Part shown: positions 17,081-27,166 of the stretch, piece after piece
How the letters are laid out: each line of letters starts with the position of its first letter
How positions within the stretch are numbered: the first letter of the stretch is position 1
DNA from: Maricaulis parjimensis
GTDB taxonomy: Bacteria; Pseudomonadota; Alphaproteobacteria; Caulobacterales; Maricaulaceae
Length of the DNA: 64,000 nucleotides
Reading direction: 5' to 3'
NCBI RefSeq assembly: GCF_016817355.1
Contig: NZ_JADOTT010000003.1
Span: forward strand, 1-64,000
Position numbers and translations under genes: made by a program
Notes under the pieces: generated by a model
Database searches by the model: none
What the model was told of the DNA's origin: nothing
Seen by the model: the letters and a program-made list of their open reading frames with translations, nothing else

Positions 17081-17117
17081 AAAAACCAAAACCGGCGCCC
17101 CATGGGAGCGCCGGTTT
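17081..17117 (-). terminator. Rho-independent terminator of greA
   Basis: Stem 17089-17098 / 17108-17117 (10 bp) followed on the minus strand by TTGGTTTTT, 27 bp downstream of the greA stop. Confidence 0.8.
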
Positions 17118-17143
17118 GAAACTTCAGCGATGAAGCCTGCAGC

Positions 17144-17620
17144 CTAGTGGGCCCAGCTCACATCCATGATCTCATAGCTCTTCAGGCCGCCCGGGGCGTT
17201 CACCTCGGCGACGTCGCCGACTTCCTTGTTGATCAGGGAGCGGGCGATCGGGGAGGAGATGGAGATCTTGCCGGATTTCACATCGGCCTCGTCATCGCCC
17301 ACGATCTGGTAGGTCGACTCTTCTTCCGTATCCTCGTCGAGCACGGTCACGGTGGCGCCGAACTTGACCTGGTCGCCGGACATTTTGGCGACATCGATCA
17401 CCTGGGCGCGGGCGAGCTTGTCCTCAAGCTCCTGGACGCGGCCCTCAATCCAGCCCTGTCGTTCCTTGGCGGCGTGATATTCCGCGTTTTCGGACAGGTC
17501 ACCATGTTCGCGCGCCTCGGAAATGGCGGCGATCACCGCCGGGCGTTCGACGGATTTCAGACGTTTCAGCTCTTCGTCGAGGGCTTTATGCCCGGCGACG
17601 GTCATCGGGATCTTGTTCAT
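17144..17620 (-). CDS. greA: Transcription elongation factor GreA
   Basis: 158 residues, the normal size. The N-terminal coiled coil (1-75) carries the tip motif [20 protein letters not shown] with the acidic residues that enter the RNA polymerase secondary channel and stimulate cleavage of backtracked RNA. The C-terminal domain (80-158) includes [20 protein letters not shown]. It lies 54 bp downstream of carB on the same strand, a common arrangement in alphaproteobacteria. Confidence 0.97.
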   Translation of the reverse strand: MNKIPMTVAGHKALDEELKRLKSVERPAVIAAISEAREHGDLSENAEYHAAKERQGWIEGRVQELEDKLARAQVIDVAKMSGDQVKFGATVTVLDEDTEEESTYQIVGDDEADVKSGKISISSPIARSLINKEVGDVAEVNAPGGLKSYEIMDVSWAH

Positions 17621-17674
17621 ACGACCACTTATCTTCGGGAGTGGAGGTCAGGCTAGCCTCCACGAAGTTGACCA

Positions 17675-20600
17675 TCAAGAGTAGGTCTGCAGGGCCACAG
17701 GTTCAAGCGCTCCGTCATCAATACGGCGCAAGGACAGAATCGCCGCCCGCGCGGCCGACGCCGTCGTGTAGCAGGGGATGCGCATGTCCAGTGCCGTGCG
17801 GCGGATGGAATAGCTGTCCAGATGCGACTGGCGGCCTTCCGTCGTGTTGAAGATGAGCTGGACTTCGCCATTCTTCATCATGTCGACAATGTGCGGACGG
17901 CCCTCGAACACCTTGTTGACGCGGGTGACCGGAATGCCGGCATCCTCGAAGACGGTGGCGGTGCCGGCCGTGGCCAGGATTTTGAAGCCCAGCATGGCGA
18001 GCACGCGGACCGGCTCGACCATGGCGGTCTTGTCGCCTTCCTTGAGCGAGATGAAGACCCCGCCGGAGCGCGGCAGACGGACGCCGGCGCCCAGTTCGGC
18101 TTTGGCAAAAGCGCCTTCGAACATGGTGTCGATGCCCATGACTTCACCGGTGGAGCGCATTTCCGGGCCTAGCACCGGGTCGACGCCCGGGAAGCGGGCC
18201 CAGGGCATCACGGCTTCCTTGACGGAGACGTGTTTCGGTGCCGGATCCTTGAGGCCGAATTCCTTCAGCTTGGCGCCGGCCATCACCTTGGCGGCGATCT
18301 TGGCGACCGGCTGGCCGATGGCCTTGGCCACGAAGGGCACGGTGCGCGAGGCGCGCGGGTTCACTTCCAGCACGTAGATCTCGCCATTCTTGACGGCGAA
18401 CTGGACGTTCATCAGGCCCTTCACGCCGATGGCCTTGGCCATGGCGACGGCTTCCGCCTTCAGCTCGTCGATCGTTTCCTGGGGCAGATTATAGGGCGGC
18501 AGGGAGCAGGCACTGTCACCGGAGTGCACGCCGGCTTCCTCGATGTGCTGCATCACGCCGGCCACCCAGACATCTTCGCCATCGCAGATCGCGTCGACAT
18601 CAACCTCGTCAGCATCGGTGAGATAGCGGTCCAGCAGGAGCGGGGACTTGCCGGAGACATGGACAGCTTCGCGCAGATAGCGGTCGAAACTGTCGATCTC
18701 GCGGATGATTTCCATGGCCCGGCCGCCCAGCACATAGGAGGGGCGCAGGACGAGCGGGAAGCCCAGCTTTTCGGCCTCGGTGCGGGCCTGTTCCTCGGAG
18801 GAGGCAATCGCGTTGGGCGGTTGTTTCAGGTTCAGACGGTCCAGGAGGTCCTTGAAGCGCCAGCGGTCCTCGGCCAGGTCGATCGCGTCCGGCGCGGTGC
18901 CGAGGATCGGCACGCCTTCCGCTTCCAGCTCACCGGCCAGTTTCAGCGGGGTCTGGCCGCCATACTGGACGACGACGCCCAGAAGCTCGCCCTTCTCCTG
19001 TTCCTTCGCGATCAGTTCGAGCGTGTCCTCGATGGTCAGCGGTTCGAAATAGAGACGGTCGGCGGTGTCGTAGTCGGTGGAGACGGTTTCCGGGTTGCAG
19101 TTCACCATGATCGACTCAATGCCCATCTCGCCGAAGGCGAAGGCGGCATGGCAGCAACAATAGTCGAACTCGATGCCCTGGCCGATCCGGTTCGGACCAC
19201 CGCCCAGGATGATGGCTTTCTTCGCGTCCGTCGGGTCGCTCTCGCAATCCACCACACCGCCGAAGGCCGGGGTTTCATAGGTGGAATACATGTAGGGCGT
19301 GGCGGCGAAGAATTCGGCGGCGCAGGTATCAACGCGCTTGAAGGCCGGGCGGACGCCGAGATCACGGCGCGCCTTGCGCACTTCGGCTTCTTCCATCTTC
19401 ACCAGTTTGGCGATGCGGGCATCGGAGAAGCCCATGGATTTCAGCTTGCGCATGGCGTCGGCGTCAGCCGGCAGACCGAAGGTCGTCAGGTCTTCCTCGG
19501 CGTGGATCAGGGCCTCGATCTGGCGCAGGAACCAGGGCTCGTAGAGCGAGGCGGCCTGGACTTCATCAACCGAGAGGCCTTCACGGAAAGCCTGGGCGAT
19601 GACGCGCAGACGGTCCGGCGTGGCGACCGAGAGGGCGGCGCGCACGGCTTCCTTGCGGGCGTCCTCATTGGCAGCCTCGTCGGCGCCGGCAATCTCCACC
19701 TCGTCGAACCCGTCCAGACCGGTTTCCATCGAGCGCAGGGCCTTCTGGACACTTTCCTGGAAGGAACGGCCCATGGACATGACCTCGCCCACCGATTTCA
19801 TCGAGGTGGAGAGGCGGTTGTCGGCGCCCGGATACTTCTCGAAGGCAAAGCGCGGGATCTTGGTGACGACATAGTCGATGGTCGGCTCGAAACTGGCCGG
19901 CGTGGCGCCATCGGTAATGTCGTTGGCAATCTCGTCGAGCGTGTAGCCGACGGCCAGCTTCGCGGCGACCTTGGCGATCGGGAAGCCGGTCGCCTTGGAG
20001 GCCAGAGCCGAGGAGCGCGAGACGCGCGGGTTCATCTCGATGACGACCATGCGGCCATCTTCCGGATTGACGGCGAACTGCACGTTCGAACCACCGGTCT
20101 CGACACCGATCTCGCGCAGCACGGCCAGGGAGGCCGAGCGCATGATCTGGTATTCCTTGTCGGTGAGGGTCAGGGCCGGCGCGACGGTGATACTGTCACC
20201 CGTGTGCACGCCCATCGGATCGACGTTCTCGATCGAACAGATGATGATGCAATTGTCCGCCTTGTCGCGGACCACTTCCATCTCGAATTCCTTCCAGCCG
20301 ACAATGGATTCCTCGACCAGGATTTCATCGACGGGGGAGGCATCCAGGCCGGTTTTGCAGATGGCCTGGTATTCCTCGATATTATAGGCGATGCCGCCGC
20401 CCGTGCCGCCCAGTGTGAAGGAGGGGCGGATGATGGCCGGCAGGCCAATCTCCGGCAGAACGGCTTCGGCTTCCGCCATGGAGTGGACCGTGCGCGAACG
20501 CGGGCTTTCCAGGCCGATCTTGTCCATGGCTTGGCGGAAGCGTTCGCGGTTTTCCGCCTTGTCGATGACGTCCGCCTTGGCGCCGATCATCTCGACACCG

Positions 20601-20932
20601 AACAGGTCCAGCACGCCGCGCTTGTCCAGTTCCAGCGCGCAATTCAGCGCGGTCTGGCCGCCCATGGTTGGCAGCAGTGCGTCCGGGCGTTCCTTCTCGA
20701 TCACCTTGGCGACCATTTCCGGCGTGATCGGCTCGATATAGGTGGCGTCGGCCAGTTCCGGATCCGTCATGATCGTGGCCGGGTTGGAGTTCACCAGGAT
20801 GACCCGGTAGCCCTCGGATTTCAGCGCCTTCACAGCCTGGACACCGGAATAGTCGAACTCGCAGGCCTGGCCGATAACGATGGGACCGGCGCCGATAATC
20901 AGGATCGACTGGATGTCTGTGCGTTTAGGCAT
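17675..20932 (-). CDS. carB: Carbamoyl-phosphate synthase large subunit
   Basis: 1085 residues, full length. Two homologous ATP-grasp halves are visible: the first starts [20 protein letters not shown], the second [20 protein letters not shown]. Both contain [11 protein letters not shown] or [10 protein letters not shown] type loops. The oligomerisation domain lies between them, and the C-terminal MGS-like allosteric domain (about 945-1085) contains [20 protein letters not shown] and the [16 protein letters not shown] region. It makes carbamoyl phosphate for arginine and pyrimidine synthesis together with CarA at 25071-26243. Two unrelated genes separate it from carA on the same strand. Confidence 0.98.
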   Translation of the reverse strand: MPKRTDIQSILIIGAGPIVIGQACEFDYSGVQAVKALKSEGYRVILVNSNPATIMTDPELADATYIEPITPEMVAKVIEKERPDALLPTMGGQTALNCALELDKRGVLDLFGVEMIGAKADVIDKAENRERFRQAMDKIGLESPRSRTVHSMAEAEAVLPEIGLPAIIRPSFTLGGTGGGIAYNIEEYQAICKTGLDASPVDEILVEESIVGWKEFEMEVVRDKADNCIIICSIENVDPMGVHTGDSITVAPALTLTDKEYQIMRSASLAVLREIGVETGGSNVQFAVNPEDGRMVVIEMNPRVSRSSALASKATGFPIAKVAAKLAVGYTLDEIANDITDGATPASFEPTIDYVVTKIPRFAFEKYPGADNRLSTSMKSVGEVMSMGRSFQESVQKALRSMETGLDGFDEVEIAGADEAANEDARKEAVRAALSVATPDRLRVIAQAFREGLSVDEVQAASLYEPWFLRQIEALIHAEEDLTTFGLPADADAMRKLKSMGFSDARIAKLVKMEEAEVRKARRDLGVRPAFKRVDTCAAEFFAATPYMYSTYETPAFGGVVDCESDPTDAKKAIILGGGPNRIGQGIEFDYCCCHAAFAFGEMGIESIMVNCNPETVSTDYDTADRLYFEPLTIEDTLELIAKEQEKGELLGVVVQYGGQTPLKLAGELEAEGVPILGTAPDAIDLAEDRWRFKDLLDRLNLKQPPNAIASSEEQARTEAEKLGFPLVLRPSYVLGGRAMEIIREIDSFDRYLREAVHVSGKSPLLLDRYLTDADEVDVDAICDGEDVWVAGVMQHIEEAGVHSGDSACSLPPYNLPQETIDELKAEAVAMAKAIGVKGLMNVQFAVKNGEIYVLEVNPRASRTVPFVAKAIGQPVAKIAAKVMAGAKLKEFGLKDPAPKHVSVKEAVMPWARFPGVDPVLGPEMRSTGEVMGIDTMFEGAFAKAELGAGVRLPRSGGVFISLKEGDKTAMVEPVRVLAMLGFKILATAGTATVFEDAGIPVTRVNKVFEGRPHIVDMMKNGEVQLIFNTTEGRQSHLDSYSIRRTALDMRIPCYTTASAARAAILSLRRIDDGALEPVALQTYS

Positions 20933-21100
20933 GGGGCTTCGGCCTTCATCTGCGTGCGCGCGCGCCTGTCGCGGCTCCCCGGTTGCGGGATGCCGTTCAG
21001 GTGGCTCTGTTTTGGTGCTGAAGCGGGTACCTATCGCGGAATCGGCGGGAAGGTAAGGGGGAAACTGCGCCTTTTCGTGTGTAATCCCGAAAGTCTCTGA

Positions 21101-21143
21101 AATAAAAAGAAAAACGCCCCGGTTATCTTGAATTACCGGGGCG
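21101..21143 (-). terminator. Rho-independent terminator of the metallophosphoesterase gene
   Basis: CGCCCCGGT (21115-21123) pairs with ACCGGGGCG (21135-21143); the minus strand continues TTTTTCTTTTTAT. It separates the upstream gene from carB, so carB needs its own promoter in 20933-21100. Confidence 0.85.
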
Positions 21144-21175
21144 GATTTCCTGGGTCGTGCTGGCGGTGTCGCGGT

Positions 21176-22633
21176 CTAGTTGCGGCAGGTCACATCCATG
21201 GCGTCGATGAAGAAACCCGGGTCCGGGATGGGCGCGCCGCCATTATGGGTTTCGCGGGCATAGAGATAGCGCAGCATGCCCTGCTGGCGGTCGGTGTCGC
21301 TCATACTGTCGATCTGGGCGAGCAGGCTGGAACCGGCCGGGGCGGTATTGGGGTAGTTGGTGGCAAAGTCATAGCTGACCGGAGAGGTCCAGCTGGGTGT
21401 GCTGGTCCAGTCCGTGGTGACAAAGGTCGTTACGCCAACGGGCTGCAGCGCGGCGTCCAGGCTGATGTGTTTGAAGGCCGGGTTATTGTGGTGGTCCGTG
21501 CTGATGCCGGGCACAGAAACCAGCAATTCGGTGATGGTGGAGGCGGCGTCGCAGGCATGCAGGCGGCGGATGCCGTTGAGATGGGTATGCCCCGCGATCA
21601 GTCCGGTGATCTGCGCTTCATGGCGGGCGACCAGGTCCAGCATGACATCCTGCATCCAGCGTCCCTGCAGGCTGGTATCGCTGCCCTGATAAGTCATGGC
21701 GGGGTCCCACATCGTATTCGGCGATGTCTGGCCTGCGGAGCGATAGCCATCCAGACCCGGCGGGACATGCATGGCCAGGAGGACGGCCTCGCCAGCGCTT
21801 TGTGCTTCGGAGAGCTGGGCCGCCACCCAGTCCAGCTGGACGGAGCCGGCTGACGCGGCCGCCTGGCTGCACTGGGTATAATGGGTGGTGTAGATATTCG
21901 TGTTGAGGGCCAGGATGCGAAGGGGCGTCCCGCCGGAACCGACCGGGATGCGGGCCGCGTAATATCCATCGGCCAGATGCGTGCTGTCGATAATGTCCGC
22001 GGCACCGTTCACGACGGGCCAGGCCGCCGGATCAGAGGCGGAGTTGAAGACGGTCTCACCGGCCTCCGTGAAGGGGCAATAATCATTGAGCCCGCCCATC
22101 ATGGCATTGCTGCCCAGCGTGTCGTTATTGCCGGGCAGATAGAGAACCGGGATCGGCGTGCCGGTGGCGATATTGGCCAGCCCGTCCAGCACATGTCCGA
22201 AAATCGTGTCCCGCGTCCCGGCGGGCTCGGAGCTGTGGGTCGGCATGTCACCGAGATAGATGATGAAATCCGGATTGGCGCTGGCGACAACGGCCTGGGC
22301 CTGTACTTGCGTCTGGTCCCAGAAAGTGAGGGTGGTCTCGCAGTAATGGCTGCTGCAGCCGGCCGTGTCCGGCAGAAGGTGGACGTCCGACAGGGCCAAA
22401 TAGGAGCCGCCGGACGGGGCCGGTGCGGCCGCATCTGCGGCCATGACATCCGTCAGGGCCGGCTCCGCCATGGCCATCGCTTCGACCGGTGCGGAAGTGC
22501 GCGCCATGGGCGCTTCGGCTTCCACCATGGCTGGCGCGGTCTCGGACGCGCCGGGTGTTTCCGAACAGGCGGTGAAAGCAAAAAGGCTGACCGACAGGGT
22601 CAGTCCGATCATATGCGTGTAAGTCCGGGCCAT
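21176..22633 (-). CDS. Acid-sphingomyelinase-like secreted metallophosphoesterase
   Basis: 485 residues with an N-terminal export signal and possible lipobox (FTAC, Cys 23). The calcineurin-type metal motifs appear in order: SDVHLLPD, IIYLGDMP, LPGNNDT, AMHVPPG and AGHTHLNG. Order and spacing resemble the sphingomyelinase-like phosphodiesterase group. Likely cleaves a phosphodiester in the periplasm; no substrate can be assigned. The region of 25-75 is an Ala/Met/Pro-rich linker. Candidate promoter at 22700-22728, terminator at 21101-21143, so probably a single-gene unit between carA and carB. Confidence 0.8.
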   Translation of the reverse strand: MARTYTHMIGLTLSVSLFAFTACSETPGASETAPAMVEAEAPMARTSAPVEAMAMAEPALTDVMAADAAAPAPSGGSYLALSDVHLLPDTAGCSSHYCETTLTFWDQTQVQAQAVVASANPDFIIYLGDMPTHSSEPAGTRDTIFGHVLDGLANIATGTPIPVLYLPGNNDTLGSNAMMGGLNDYCPFTEAGETVFNSASDPAAWPVVNGAADIIDSTHLADGYYAARIPVGSGGTPLRILALNTNIYTTHYTQCSQAAASAGSVQLDWVAAQLSEAQSAGEAVLLAMHVPPGLDGYRSAGQTSPNTMWDPAMTYQGSDTSLQGRWMQDVMLDLVARHEAQITGLIAGHTHLNGIRRLHACDAASTITELLVSVPGISTDHHNNPAFKHISLDAALQPVGVTTFVTTDWTSTPSWTSPVSYDFATNYPNTAPAGSSLLAQIDSMSDTDRQQGMLRYLYARETHNGGAPIPDPGFFIDAMDVTCRN

Positions 22634-22699
22634 CTGGTCCCCCCCAATGTCGATCCGTTTCCGGACCGGGGCCGTGCAGCGACGGCCTTGCTGGTATGA

Positions 22700-22728
22700 G
22701 TTTTAGATGGCGGTGTCGATATAGACAA
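22700..22728 (-). promoter_or_regulatory. Candidate promoter of the metallophosphoesterase gene
   Basis: On the minus strand TTGTCT (22723-22728), 17-bp spacer, TAAAAC (22700-22705), 67 bp upstream of the start codon. Confidence 0.35.
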
Positions 22729-22751
22729 CTTTAACGTGGGCGGTGAGGGGC

Positions 22752-24890
22752 TCAGTCCCGCAAACTGTCCAGTTCGCGCTGCATATTGGCGCGGGCCACT
22801 TCGCCCAGACGGGTCTCGAATGTTTCCGTCAGGAAGGTGCGGTCCGCCTCGGCGGCAGCCGCGAGGAAGGCACTGCGTCCGGCCCGGAAATCCGCATCGC
22901 TGACCCAGGCATATTCCTGCCGGATCTGCGCGGCGTAGGCATCGTAAGCGTCAGCTTCGCTGCCCAGGATGGAGAAATCGATGTCGAGGAAGAGATTGTC
23001 GGCCTCATCCTGACCGCCCTCCTGATGGTGGGCTGTCGCCCGGATCAGTGCGGCGACACGCCTGGTCAGCGTCGCGCTTGCCCCGATGGCCGGCAAGGCC
23101 CGTTCGGCCCATTGCGCGCTCTGTTCCTCATTATCGCTGGCCTGCGTGTCGTACACGGCATCATGGAACCAGGCCGCCAGGCGCATCCGGTGCAGGGCCG
23201 GGTCACTGGCTGCGTGCGCGTCGATCTTGTCCAGCAGGTCCGCGACATGGGTGAGGGTGTGATAATGCCTGTGAGGCTCGGAATAGGCGGCAATCAACGC
23301 GTCGGCGAGGGTCGGGTCTTCGGAAAGGCCGGCGGCGCGGGCATGGTCCAGCCAGCGGGAACGCATGAGGGCGGCGTGAGTCATCAGGGTCGGGCCTTCC
23401 AGATTCAGGTTTCGCCACAACATGGGCTGGACGTCGGAGCGCGTTCCGCCCAGCCGTTCGCCGACCAGCCAGTGGGCGCGGTCGTGGAGGAGGGGGATGA
23501 CGGCTTGCAGGTCGAGCAGGCGGTGCTCGGCGGCGCGATAGGCGGCGCCGCGTGTGGCCGGGTCGCTCTCTTCGCGGGCGGTCTGCATGAGGTTTGCGAA
23601 TTCCGGATCGGCAAAGCCGAAATTGTCGGCGAACCCGCCCGGTGCGAAGGGGTCGAGCATGAAGAAGGGATCCGCCTTCAGCCCGCGATTATAGCTGGCC
23701 ACGGCGATGTCGAATTCGCCGGCATCGATCGCCTGGTAGAGATCGGTGGGATAGGAAACGAAAATCTCCGTCTCCACGCCGATCCGGTTCCAGTCATCGG
23801 CAATGGCAATGGCGATCTGCTCATTCACGCCGGTCGTGGTGCGGATTTCCAGCGGACGTCCAATCTCCAAAGGCGGGTTGAGCCGGGAGGGCGGCCATTG
23901 GGTTCCGCGCAGCACGGAATGCGTGGGTGAGGCCGTGGCGTTGAAGAAGCTGGTATTGATGAAATCCCGGTCGATCGCATCGGACAGCGCCTTGCGCACG
24001 GCGGGATCGGCCAGTTCCGGCCGGGCATGATTGGGTTTGAGATAGCGCAGGATCGGCGCGTCGAAGCTCTGAAAGCGTGAGCCGAGGCGTTCGCGCAGGA
24101 AGCCGATCTGGTTGGCCGGCGGATTTTCCGCGAGGTCGAAATCGCCGGCGCGGAACATGCGGGCGCGGGTGGAATCATCGCGCACGGCATCGATGCGGAT
24201 GGCGGGAATGGCGACTTGGTCGGCGTCGTAAAAGCGCGGATTCTTCTCCATGAGGAGGTGGAGCTGGCTTTCCTCGCGCATGAGATAGGCGCCAGCGGTG
24301 ACGATATGGTCCGGGCGGACCCAGTCCAGGCCCACCTGGTCGATGACATGGCGCGGGAAGGGATAGAATTCGCGCATCAGGATCGGGAAGAGACCCAACG
24401 GCGTGTCGAGGTGGAAGACGACTGTGCGGTCGTCCGGTGCTTCAACGCCCAGCGCGCTGGGGGCGAGCTCGCCGCGGTGCACAGCGCGGGCGTTCGCGAC
24501 GGCGTAGAAATCCCCCAGAATGGCGAAACTCTCAGCCGGATCGACAATCCGCCGCGCCGACCAGGCCACGTCCTCGGCGGTGAGCGGATGCCCGTCCGAC
24601 CAGGTCAGGCCCTCACGCAGGCGGAAAGTCCAGCTCAGCCCGTCCTGCGAGACGTCCCAGCTTTCCGCCAGGCCGGGGGCCAGCCCGCCATCCGACCCGT
24701 ACTCGGTCAGCCCGGCATGGATCTGCTTGTAGACCAGCGCCGCCGCCGCAAACTCGCCCCGCGCCGGATCAAGACTGTCTGGCAGGCCGCTGAGGGCCAC
24801 ACGGAAGAGATCGGCGGGCGGTCCGGAGCGGCCGCAGGCCGCGAGGGCTGTGGCGGAAGAGGCGACAAGAAGGGTGCGGCGCGAAAGCAT
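22752..24890 (-). CDS. Family 5 peptide-type solute-binding lipoprotein fused to an HD-superfamily phosphohydrolase-like domain
   Basis: 712 residues. Residues 1-19 form a twin-Arg-like lipoprotein leader (MLSRRTLLVASSATALAACG). Residues 30-500 are an oligopeptide/dipeptide-binding SBP_bac_5 domain (GLAPGLAESWDVSQDGLSWT, HIVTAGAYLM, ADDWNRIGVETEIF). From residue 503 a second module starts with MTHAALMRSRWLDH and carries HYHTLTHVADLL, AAWFHDAVYD and TAHHQ, typical of stand-alone COG4339-type HD proteins of about 200 residues. At the junction (23384) the HD start ATG overlaps an out-of-frame TGA (TGATG), as if two coupled genes had been merged by an indel. No permease genes adjoin. The start 24890 avoids entering the repeat at 24931. 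Confidence 0.8.
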   Translation of the reverse strand: MLSRRTLLVASSATALAACGRSGPPADLFRVALSGLPDSLDPARGEFAAAALVYKQIHAGLTEYGSDGGLAPGLAESWDVSQDGLSWTFRLREGLTWSDGHPLTAEDVAWSARRIVDPAESFAILGDFYAVANARAVHRGELAPSALGVEAPDDRTVVFHLDTPLGLFPILMREFYPFPRHVIDQVGLDWVRPDHIVTAGAYLMREESQLHLLMEKNPRFYDADQVAIPAIRIDAVRDDSTRARMFRAGDFDLAENPPANQIGFLRERLGSRFQSFDAPILRYLKPNHARPELADPAVRKALSDAIDRDFINTSFFNATASPTHSVLRGTQWPPSRLNPPLEIGRPLEIRTTTGVNEQIAIAIADDWNRIGVETEIFVSYPTDLYQAIDAGEFDIAVASYNRGLKADPFFMLDPFAPGGFADNFGFADPEFANLMQTAREESDPATRGAAYRAAEHRLLDLQAVIPLLHDRAHWLVGERLGGTRSDVQPMLWRNLNLEGPTLMTHAALMRSRWLDHARAAGLSEDPTLADALIAAYSEPHRHYHTLTHVADLLDKIDAHAASDPALHRMRLAAWFHDAVYDTQASDNEEQSAQWAERALPAIGASATLTRRVAALIRATAHHQEGGQDEADNLFLDIDFSILGSEADAYDAYAAQIRQEYAWVSDADFRAGRSAFLAAAAEADRTFLTETFETRLGEVARANMQRELDSLRD

Positions 24891-24930
24891 GCGGGGAGCA
24901 TGGCGCGATTTTGGAGCGGGGCTCAATGTT

Positions 24931-25060
24931 TTCTTCCCCATCCCATGGGGAAGTGGGCCGATGCGGAGCATCGGGTCGAAGGGGTGGCGCGACAGCGCCG
25001 ATTACGGCTTCGCCGCCCCTCCGTCCGCTTCGCGGACACCTCCCCATGGAATGGGGAGGA
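24931..25060 (+). repeat. Dispersed intergenic palindromic repeat, copy C
   Basis: Most regular of three copies: CTTCCCCATCCCATGGGGAAG, GTGGGCCGATGCGGAGCATC, GGGTCGAAGGGGTGG, GGCGCGACAGCGCC-type hairpin, CGGCTTCGCCG hairpin, CCCCTCCGTCCGCTTCGCGG and CCTCCCCAT..ATGGGGAGG. It fills the gap between carA and the fusion gene. Confidence 0.85.
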
Positions 25061-25070
25061 AAGTCGGATC

Positions 25071-26243
25071 CTAAGCCTCGACCTTGCCTTTCAGCTCGCC
25101 GACGAAACGGTCGAAGACGCCGAAACTGTCTTGCGGGCCGGGGGAGGCTTCGGGGTGGTGCTGGACGGCCCAGACGGGCTTGTCGGTCAGTTTGAAGCCG
25201 GAATTGGAACCGTCGAACAGGGAGACATGGGTCTCCACCGCATTGGCCGGCAGGGTGGAACCGTCGACGGCGAAACCGTGATTCATGGAGACGATCTCGA
25301 CCTGGCCGGTCTCGTGGTTCTTCACCGGGTGGTTCGCGCCGTGATGGCCCTGGGGCATTTTGGCGGTCTTGGCACCGATGGCGAGGGCGAGCATCTGGTG
25401 GCCCAGGCAGATGCCCAGGGTCGGGATGCCGGCTTCGACGACGGCCTTGATCGTCGGCAGGGCGTATTTGCCGGTCTCGGCCGGATCGCCCGGACCGTTG
25501 GAGACGACAACACCATCCGGGTTGAGCGCCTTAATGTCCTCGAAGCTGGCTTTGCCCGGCAGGACGGCGACGCGGGCGCCGGCTCCGACCAGGAGGCGCA
25601 GGATGTTGGCCTTCACGCCATAATCCAGAACCACGACGCGCGGGCCGTCTTCCGGGCCTTCGGCATAGCCTTCGCCCAGCGTCCAATTGCCTTCATTCCA
25701 GTCGGTATTGTCGGTGCGGGCGACATCGGCGGCCAGTTCGCGGCCTTCCATGGTCGGGGCGCCGGCCGCGGCGGCCTTGAGGGCCTCGAAATCGATATTG
25801 CCGTTGGGATCATGCGCGATGGCGCACATGACCATGCCTTTTTCGCGGATGCGACGGGTGAGGGCGCGCGTGTCGACACCGGTCAGGGCGACAATGCCGC
25901 GATTGCGCAGCCACTCGTCGAAGCTGACCTCGGCGCGCCAATTGGCCGGCGGGGTGATCGTGGCGCGGGAGACCATGCCGACAGCGGCCTTGCGGGCCGG
26001 GTCCGAAGCGGCTTCCTCGTCCTCGCCATTGGCGCCGACATTGCCGACATGGGGGAAGGTGAAGCAGACGACCTGGCCGGCATAGGACGGGTCGGCCAGG
26101 ATTTCCTGGTGGCCGGTCATCGCCGTGTTGAAGCAGATTTCCCCGACAGAGGTGCCCGTGGCGCCGGCGCCATAACCGAAAAGAACCTCTCCGCTGGCCA
26201 GTGCGATCGCGCCGGTGGCTTGGGTCGGGGTGTCTTGCGTCAT
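25071..26243 (-). CDS. carA: Carbamoyl-phosphate synthase small (glutaminase) subunit
   Basis: 390 residues. The N-terminal CPSase domain (1-150) contains VGEICFNTAMTGHQEILADP; the C-terminal class I glutamine amidotransferase has the nucleophile Cys in TLGICLGHQMLALAIG and the His/Glu pair in VQHHPEASPGP. It supplies ammonia to CarB. First of a run of minus-strand genes leading to carB, but a repeat, two genes and a terminator intervene, so the two subunits are probably not on one transcript. Confidence 0.98.
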   Translation of the reverse strand: MTQDTPTQATGAIALASGEVLFGYGAGATGTSVGEICFNTAMTGHQEILADPSYAGQVVCFTFPHVGNVGANGEDEEAASDPARKAAVGMVSRATITPPANWRAEVSFDEWLRNRGIVALTGVDTRALTRRIREKGMVMCAIAHDPNGNIDFEALKAAAAGAPTMEGRELAADVARTDNTDWNEGNWTLGEGYAEGPEDGPRVVVLDYGVKANILRLLVGAGARVAVLPGKASFEDIKALNPDGVVVSNGPGDPAETGKYALPTIKAVVEAGIPTLGICLGHQMLALAIGAKTAKMPQGHHGANHPVKNHETGQVEIVSMNHGFAVDGSTLPANAVETHVSLFDGSNSGFKLTDKPVWAVQHHPEASPGPQDSFGVFDRFVGELKGKVEA

Positions 26244-26611
26244 GGCGGTCTCCAGAGCCTGTCGGGTGGCGGGCGGCGCGCGATCAGAATCGGCGTCCGG
26301 CTCCGTCCGGGTAAACGGGCGCTTCGCTAGTCCCTAAGTGGGGCGCGGTCAATCCCTGCAGGAATGCATGCCGGCTTTTCGATCACGCTTTGTGACGGGA
26401 GAATGATTAGCACTTGATTCTTTTTTGACATGCTTCTATTTCCCCGCCCCTCGTTTCGGGGGCACGGATCGCGTGCCGGAGTCGATGTCAGGAACAGGCC
26501 TTAATACGCTCGAAACCCAAGCGCTGAAGAATTCGCGCGAAAGCCAAGTTCTGCACACCGAAAAATTTCGAACGGCTTGCCAGAGGGCAGCCAGAATGGA
26601 TCAATTCAATC
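26244..26611. other. Divergent intergenic region carA / yqeY
   Basis: A 368-bp non-coding stretch. It contains the candidate carA promoter at 26324-26352, an isolated TTGACA at 26425-26430 pointing toward yqeY without a clear -10, and a short GTTTCGGGGGCAC/GTGCC region. No convincing small gene, riboswitch or pyrimidine attenuator is seen. Confidence 0.5.
26324..26352 (-). promoter_or_regulatory. Candidate promoter of carA
   Basis: Minus strand TTGACC (26347-26352), 17-bp spacer, TAGCGA (26324-26329), about 80 bp upstream of the carA start. Good -35, weak -10. Confidence 0.4.
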
Positions 26612-27079
26612 ATGTCTCTTCGTGAACAGATCACCGGGGAAATGAAATCCGCCATGAAGGCCGGCGAGAAAGCGCGTCTGTCCACGCTGCGTCTCGTGTC
26701 CGCTGCCATCAAGGATCGTGACATCGCGGCGCGCGCCGAAGATCGCTGCACCGGATGTGAAGAAACCGAGATCATGGCGATCCTGCAAAAGCTGGTGAAA
26801 CAGCGCGAGGAAAGCGCTGTGACCTATGAAAAGGCCGGTCGTCTGGATCTGGCCGAGGCGGAGCGCGCGGAAGCCGATGTCGTGCGCGAATTCCTGCCCA
26901 AGCCGATGGATGCCGCCGAGATTGCCAAGGCCGCGGAGACCGTGGTCAGCGAGCTGGACGCGTCGGGCCTGAAGGATATGGGCCGCGTCATGGGCGAGCT
27001 GAAAACCCGCTATGCCGGCCGTATGGATTTCGGTCAGGCGGGCGCCAAGGTGAAACACCTCCTGGCCGGCGCGGCCTAG
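26612..27079 (+). CDS. yqeY: GatB/YqeY domain-containing protein
   Basis: 155 residues, all alpha-helical: MSLREQITGEMKSAMKAGEK, LSTLRLVSAAIKDRDI, EIMAILQKLVKQREES and FGQAGAKVKHLL are the family hallmarks. It resembles the tail domain of amidotransferase subunit GatB, which contacts tRNA; the role of stand-alone YqeY is not settled. The loop that is usually polar and acidic reads RCTGCEE here, adding two cysteines. Upstream of the dnaG-rpoD region as in many proteobacteria, with a lipoprotein gene inserted between. Confidence 0.92.
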   Translation: MSLREQITGEMKSAMKAGEKARLSTLRLVSAAIKDRDIAARAEDRCTGCEETEIMAILQKLVKQREESAVTYEKAGRLDLAEAERAEADVVREFLPKPMDAAEIAKAAETVVSELDASGLKDMGRVMGELKTRYAGRMDFGQAGAKVKHLLAGAA

Positions 27080-27166
27080 AGGCCAAACCTCAAGAAAATC
27101 AAGAATCCGGCTTGCGGGCTCCGGCCCGCTCTGCTCCTCTCCGTTAGGCAACCAATGGGGGGGTGA

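Noticed and set aside
18230-21100. 956-codon open frame antisense to carB
   Set aside because: Fully opposite a conserved, full-length gene; long antisense frames are expected at this GC content, and the translation is low in aromatic and rich in Gly/His/Arg residues.
26425-26625. 66-codon frame upstream of yqeY
   Set aside because: Overlaps the yqeY start, no conserved features and no convincing ribosome site.
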